64,000 nt of DNA, taken from contig NZ_JAJNKE010000020.1 of NCBI RefSeq assembly GCF_021043395.1, positions 1 through 64,000 on the forward strand, in the 5' to 3' direction. The stretch comes from Clostridium guangxiense. Its GTDB lineage: Bacteria > Bacillota > Clostridia > Clostridiales > Clostridiaceae. Under the pieces are notes generated by a model that made no database searches, was not told where the DNA came from, and worked only from the letters and a program-made list of their open reading frames with translations. A program made the position numbers and the translations under genes. This document shows positions 60,389 to 64,000 of the stretch, piece by piece. The stretch's first letter is position 1. Each line of letters starts with the position of its first letter.

Positions 60389-61453
60389 ATGTATAGATTA
60401 TTAATTATCAATCCTGGATCAACATCAACAAAAATAGGTGTATATGACGACGAAAAAGAAATATTTGAAAAAACTTTAAGACATTCAGCAGAAGAAATAG
60501 GTAAATATAAGACAATTTTTGATCAATTTGAATTTAGAAAAGATGTTATACTTGATGCTTTAAAAGAAGCTAATATAGATATAAAAACTTTAAATGGAAT
60601 AGTTGGAAGAGGCGGAATGTTAAAGCCTTTAGTAAGCGGAACTTATGAAGTTAATGATGCTATGATAAATGACCTTAAAATAGGAGTTCAAGGACAGCAT
60701 GCAGCAAATCTTGCAGGAATAATAGCAAAAGAAATAGGAAAAAGCTTAGAAATTCCGGCATATATAGTAGATCCTATAGTTGTTGATGAATTAGGTGATG
60801 TTGCAAGAGTATCTGGTATGCCAGACATTCCAAGAAAAAGCATTTTCCATGCATTAAATCAAAAAGCTGTGGCAAGAAGATATGCAAAAGAAAATGGTAA
60901 AAAGTATGAGGACTTAAATCTTATAGTAGCTCACATGGGCGGTGGAACAACAGTTGGAACACATCAAAAGGGAGTAGTTGTTGATGTAAACAATGGTCTT
61001 GATGGAGAAGGCCCTTTCTCACCAGAAAGAAGCGGTGGAGTTCCAATAGGAGATCTTGTAAGAATGTGCTTCAGCGGAAAGTACACTTATGAAGAAATGA
61101 TGAAAAAGATAAATGGTAAAGGCGGAGTTGTTGGATATTTAAACACTCTTGACTTTAAATCTGTAGTAGATAAAGCACTTGAAGGCGACAAGGATTGCAA
61201 ACTTATATATGAAGCATTTACATACCAGGTTGCAAAAGAAATAGGAAAATGTGCAGCAGTTTTGAGTGGACAAGTAGATGCAATTCTTCTAACTGGTGGA
61301 ATTGCTTACAATGAACATGTATGCAAAGCAATAACAGATAGAGTTAAATTTATAGCTCCTGTAGTACAATACGGTGGTGAAGATGAACTTTTAGCTCTTG
61401 CTGAAGGCGGACTTAGAGTTTTAAGAGGAGAAGAAAAAGCTAAACAATACTAA
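60389..61453 (+). CDS. buk: Butyrate kinase
   Basis: 354 residues. ASKHA acetokinase family: [43 protein letters not shown] and LTGGIAYNE. Makes butyrate and ATP from butyryl phosphate; with Ptb it is the energy-yielding end of butyrate fermentation. Confidence 0.97.
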   Translation: MYRLLIINPGSTSTKIGVYDDEKEIFEKTLRHSAEEIGKYKTIFDQFEFRKDVILDALKEANIDIKTLNGIVGRGGMLKPLVSGTYEVNDAMINDLKIGVQGQHAANLAGIIAKEIGKSLEIPAYIVDPIVVDELGDVARVSGMPDIPRKSIFHALNQKAVARRYAKENGKKYEDLNLIVAHMGGGTTVGTHQKGVVVDVNNGLDGEGPFSPERSGGVPIGDLVRMCFSGKYTYEEMMKKINGKGGVVGYLNTLDFKSVVDKALEGDKDCKLIYEAFTYQVAKEIGKCAAVLSGQVDAILLTGGIAYNEHVCKAITDRVKFIAPVVQYGGEDELLALAEGGLRVLRGEEKAKQY

Positions 61454-61462
61454 TTTATAAAA

Positions 61463-61499
61463 ATAAATCTACATTATATATTGTAGATTTATTTTTTTT
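61463..61499 (+). terminator. Intrinsic terminator after buk
   Basis: ATAAATCTACA and TGTAGATTTAT are perfect complements around TTATATAT, followed by seven Ts. Confidence 0.9.
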
Positions 61500-61706
61500 A
61501 GTGTAATAATATGCATAAAATTTATACATATTATTGATATTAAATTAAAGTTTTCCTTTATGTATACAAATTACTACAAAAAAATAATGTGAACCTTATA
61601 AAGCAAGGTATAACATGTACGATAATATTATTGCAGTTATAACATAAGTGTATAATTAATTATGAAAAATATATGTAAAATATGTGTAAAATATATAAAT
61701 AAACAA

Positions 61707-61735
61707 TTGATGAAAAAGATTTAATGTTATATAAT
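61707..61735 (+). promoter_or_regulatory. Predicted promoter 1 for the secreted protein gene
   Basis: TTGATG (61707-61712), 17-base spacer, TATAAT (61730-61735). The 61500-61966 gap also has the inverted repeat AATAATATG/CATATTATT (61505-61535) and no gene. Confidence 0.5.
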
Positions 61736-61817
61736 TATATGGAAAAACTTAAAAAAATATGAATCAAAGAATATAATGGATAAATTTGAATATTTTTAGC
61801 GCATATCCAAACTTATG

Positions 61818-61846
61818 TTGATATTTTACATAAAAAGATATATAAT
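61818..61846 (+). promoter_or_regulatory. Predicted promoter 2 for the secreted protein gene
   Basis: TTGATA (61818-61823), 17-base spacer, TATAAT (61841-61846). It would give a leader of about 115 bases. Confidence 0.55.
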
Positions 61847-61966
61847 TATTGAAGTGTTAAAGTGGTTTATACTAAGATAATATTTGCTGCTCAGTCCGTA
61901 GTAGATATTAACTTTTTATTTATATTTAAATTAGATATTTTACTAATAATTAGGAGGGATTTGTAA

Positions 61967-63403
61967 ATGAATTTCAAGAAGACATTAGGTTTAGTTTTAA
62001 CAGCAGCTTTAGTTTCATCTTCATTAGTGGCTGTTAAACCAGTAAAAGCCGCAACTAGTGCACTTACAGGATTTAATTATTTTTATGCACAAAGATCATT
62101 GTTAGTTGAAAATGAAGCGGATACTTATGTGGTAGACACAAACTACAGTGGGAAAGTGCAGTATGAATTATGGGTTAAGAAGGCATCAGATCCAAGTGCA
62201 AAATGGCAGGTTGTATCTGCAGATGCAAATGGTAAGGCTGGGTATACAGAAGCTGTAGATGGCCAAAATTCACCATATGCAATTAAATTAGTAAGTGGCT
62301 TCACTTTTGACAAAGGAAAATATTATACAGCAGTATATGCTAAAGTAGCAGGAACTGCTGGTGTAAAAACTTATGGTCACTTCATAGATGCAAATGGAGT
62401 AGATACAGACTCAAAAAGTGGTACAGAACAAAAATATGATATAGTTAAATCTGGATATTTTAATGCTATGAGTACTGATTACAAGCAAAAATACAATGAA
62501 ATGCTTGATGATTTCTTATTTGATAAAAGTTCATTTGTAGCAGGTCAAAAAGTTACATTTAAAGGATTTGCTTCACAAAAATCTGGAGCTAAGTACAAAT
62601 TAGTAGTTAGAAAATTTGGAACAGCTGCTTCATCTCAAGCAGTATTAAATAGTACATTTGCTTCAACAGTAGACTGGACACCAACAGAAGCTGGAACTTA
62701 TCAAGTAATAGCTTGGTCCGAGCCAACTAATGCTGGTAAAAATGCTGCAAGAGATGGATGGAGAATAGATACTATTACAGTTACACCAGCAGCTCCAGTA
62801 CAACAGCAGCCAAAAGTAGATGAAACTTCAATAACTACTAAAGCAGGTATGATTCTAGGACAGACTTTTGTACAGTTAAAATTAACTGGAACAGATGATC
62901 CATCAAAATGTACTGTTTCTTTTGGAAATCAATCACTTAAATATGATGCAGAAAGTGGTACTTTCTACGGTAATTTAAATTCAGTGGATTTGGTAGCTTT
63001 AAAGAAGGCAGCAAGTTATACAGTTGTAGCGCCAACAACACCATCACAAACTTCAAGTTCTATACATGATACTACAGGAAGCGCATTAACTGTAACTTTA
63101 TCTCCAAGTGCAGAAAAAGTATTAGTAAGTGCTGTATTAAATAAAAGTCATATATTAAGCACTTTAAGTGTTGATACAAATGATTTATCAGTATCAGTAA
63201 AAGTAACATTTAACGGAACAACATATGATTTAACAAGTGCTTCAGATGTAAATGCATTTAAGCTTGCAATAGCTAAAGCAGTCAAAGGAGCTAATGCAAC
63301 AATAGATGATTATGCAACTGTTACTCTTGGAGACTTCAAAGCTAACAATTTAACTGCAACTTTGGATGTCAATGGTATACAGTATAATTTAGCTGTTAAA
63401 TAA
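61967..63403 (+). CDS. Secreted cell-surface protein, unrecognised family
   Basis: 478 residues with a clear signal peptide (MNFKKTLGLVLTAALVSSSL, cut after about VKPVKAA). The mature part seems to have three beta-rich domains (about 30-140, 150-275, 290-478), the second with a strand pattern GTYQVIAWSEPTNAGK followed by a Pro/Gln linker (APVQQQPKVDE). No LPxTG, SLH or cell-wall-binding repeat is visible. Two promoters and a strong terminator suggest high expression. Confidence 0.8.
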   Translation: MNFKKTLGLVLTAALVSSSLVAVKPVKAATSALTGFNYFYAQRSLLVENEADTYVVDTNYSGKVQYELWVKKASDPSAKWQVVSADANGKAGYTEAVDGQNSPYAIKLVSGFTFDKGKYYTAVYAKVAGTAGVKTYGHFIDANGVDTDSKSGTEQKYDIVKSGYFNAMSTDYKQKYNEMLDDFLFDKSSFVAGQKVTFKGFASQKSGAKYKLVVRKFGTAASSQAVLNSTFASTVDWTPTEAGTYQVIAWSEPTNAGKNAARDGWRIDTITVTPAAPVQQQPKVDETSITTKAGMILGQTFVQLKLTGTDDPSKCTVSFGNQSLKYDAESGTFYGNLNSVDLVALKKAASYTVVAPTTPSQTSSSIHDTTGSALTVTLSPSAEKVLVSAVLNKSHILSTLSVDTNDLSVSVKVTFNGTTYDLTSASDVNAFKLAIAKAVKGANATIDDYATVTLGDFKANNLTATLDVNGIQYNLAVK

Positions 63404-63422
63404 GACAAGCTAAAATTAATAG

Positions 63423-63456
63423 TTAGAGAAGAATGAAAGTTCTTCTCTAATTTTTT
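63423..63456 (+). terminator. Intrinsic terminator after the secreted protein gene
   Basis: TTAGAGAAGAA and TTCTTCTCTAA are perfect complements around TGAAAG, followed by six Ts. Confidence 0.92.
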
Positions 63457-63587
63457 ATAAATATAATTTAATTTAAAGGTATGGAATTAAATAACAAGTA
63501 ATAATTATTTTAAAGTTAACTCTTGTATGATATAATTTATACATAATAAAATTAACATTTTGATAATTACGAAAGAAGGTGGTAGAT

Positions 63588-64000
63588 TTGAAAATTAAAA
63601 ATGCTGCGGCAACAATAGCTATAATTGGTGCTTTTTTATTTGTTAATTACTTTTATACATATAATACTAAAGCAGCGGCTGTATACGATAATCAAATTGC
63701 TGAAGAAACTACTAAAACATTTACAGCTAAGACAAATGTAGCTTTAACAAAAAAATGGACAATAACCTTTAGCAATGAAGTTAATGAAAGTAGTATACAA
63801 AATAATATTAAAGTTTTAGATGCTGCTACCAATAGTCCGGTAAATGTTAAAATTGAATTGGGTATGGACAAAAAAACCATAGAAATATTAGCGCCGGGTA
63901 CAGGATATGGGACCGGAAAAACTTATAGTATTACAATAAACAAGTCTGTAACTTCAACAAATGCTAAAAGTTTAGCTCAAGATGTAAAAATGAATTTTTC
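63588..64000 (+). CDS. Secreted protein with SbsA-type Ig-like domain (partial)
   Basis: Starts at TTG 63588 behind GAAGGTGG and runs off the window; 137 codons are visible. A signal peptide (MKIKNAAATIAIIGAFLFVN, then YFYTYNTKAAA) is followed by an SbsA_Ig/Big_5-like domain: KKWTITFSNEVNESSI, NNIKVLD, GTGYGTGKTYSITINKSV. Such domains occur in S-layer and adhesion proteins of Firmicutes. It lies on the same strand as the preceding secreted protein gene, beyond its terminator. Confidence 0.75.
   Translation, partial: MKIKNAAATIAIIGAFLFVNYFYTYNTKAAAVYDNQIAEETTKTFTAKTNVALTKKWTITFSNEVNESSIQNNIKVLDAATNSPVNVKIELGMDKKTIEILAPGTGYGTGKTYSITINKSVTSTNAKSLAQDVKMNF

Overview
The window is AT-rich, low-GC Gram-positive DNA and looks like a Clostridium chromosome. 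It carries a long bacillus/clostridium-type ribosomal super-cluster, a sporulation sigma factor gene (sigH), spore and cell-wall hydrolases, a cdaA-cdaR pair and a phosphotransbutyrylase-butyrate kinase operon. The ptb-buk pair, the short thioredoxin reductase without a pyridine-nucleotide motif and the overall gene order fit a solvent/butyrate-forming species such as Clostridium acetobutylicum. That species call is recognition from gene content, not a database match.

Layout. 1-2.3 kb: rlmB, a YacP-type RNase and sigH. 2.3-3.8 kb: tRNA-Gly and tRNA-Thr followed by a first EF-Tu gene. 4.0-7.4 kb: rpmG-secE-nusG-rplK-rplA, then a structured L10-type leader and rplJ-rplL. 7.8-15.1 kb: rpoB-rpoC. 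15.2-20.0 kb: an L7Ae-like gene, rpsL-rpsG-fusA and a second, base-for-base identical tuf. 20.1-39.2 kb: S10-spc-alpha genes from rpsJ through secY, adk, map, infA, rpoA and rplQ, continuing into the ECF transporter module ecfA1-ecfA2-ecfT and truA. 39.2-40.3 kb: rplM-rpsI. Almost all of this is on the + strand, with TTGACx-(16 to 18)-TAtAAT/TAAAAT promoters at the breaks.

40.6-64 kb is mixed metabolism and surface functions: a DUF47-Pit phosphate transporter pair, cwlD, two-subunit class I fumarase, an HPr-PAS-PAS-sigma54 activator divergent from ptsI, a TPR membrane protein, a HAD-type nucleotidase, trxA-trxB, a SleB-type hydrolase behind a c-di-AMP riboswitch, a membrane-anchored helical protein, cdaA-cdaR, a FAD-dependent oxidoreductase, ptb-buk, and two secreted surface proteins, the last cut by the window end.

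Three things stand out. First, the activator at 45657-47663 begins with an HPr-like domain that keeps the phosphorylatable His15. Its divergent neighbour is enzyme I (ptsI), which is preceded by an exactly spaced -24/-12 motif and three TGATAAnnnTTATCA palindromes. This suggests a direct loop from PTS phosphorylation state to transcription of the PTS phosphoryl donor. Second, several intergenic spacers in the 43-58 kb part carry related inverted-repeat elements built from shared hairpin modules and heptanucleotide tandem repeats (GAGTACA-like). Third, trxA-trxB starts at a promoter overlapped by a CsoR/CstR-like operator, and the reductase lacks an NADPH-binding motif.
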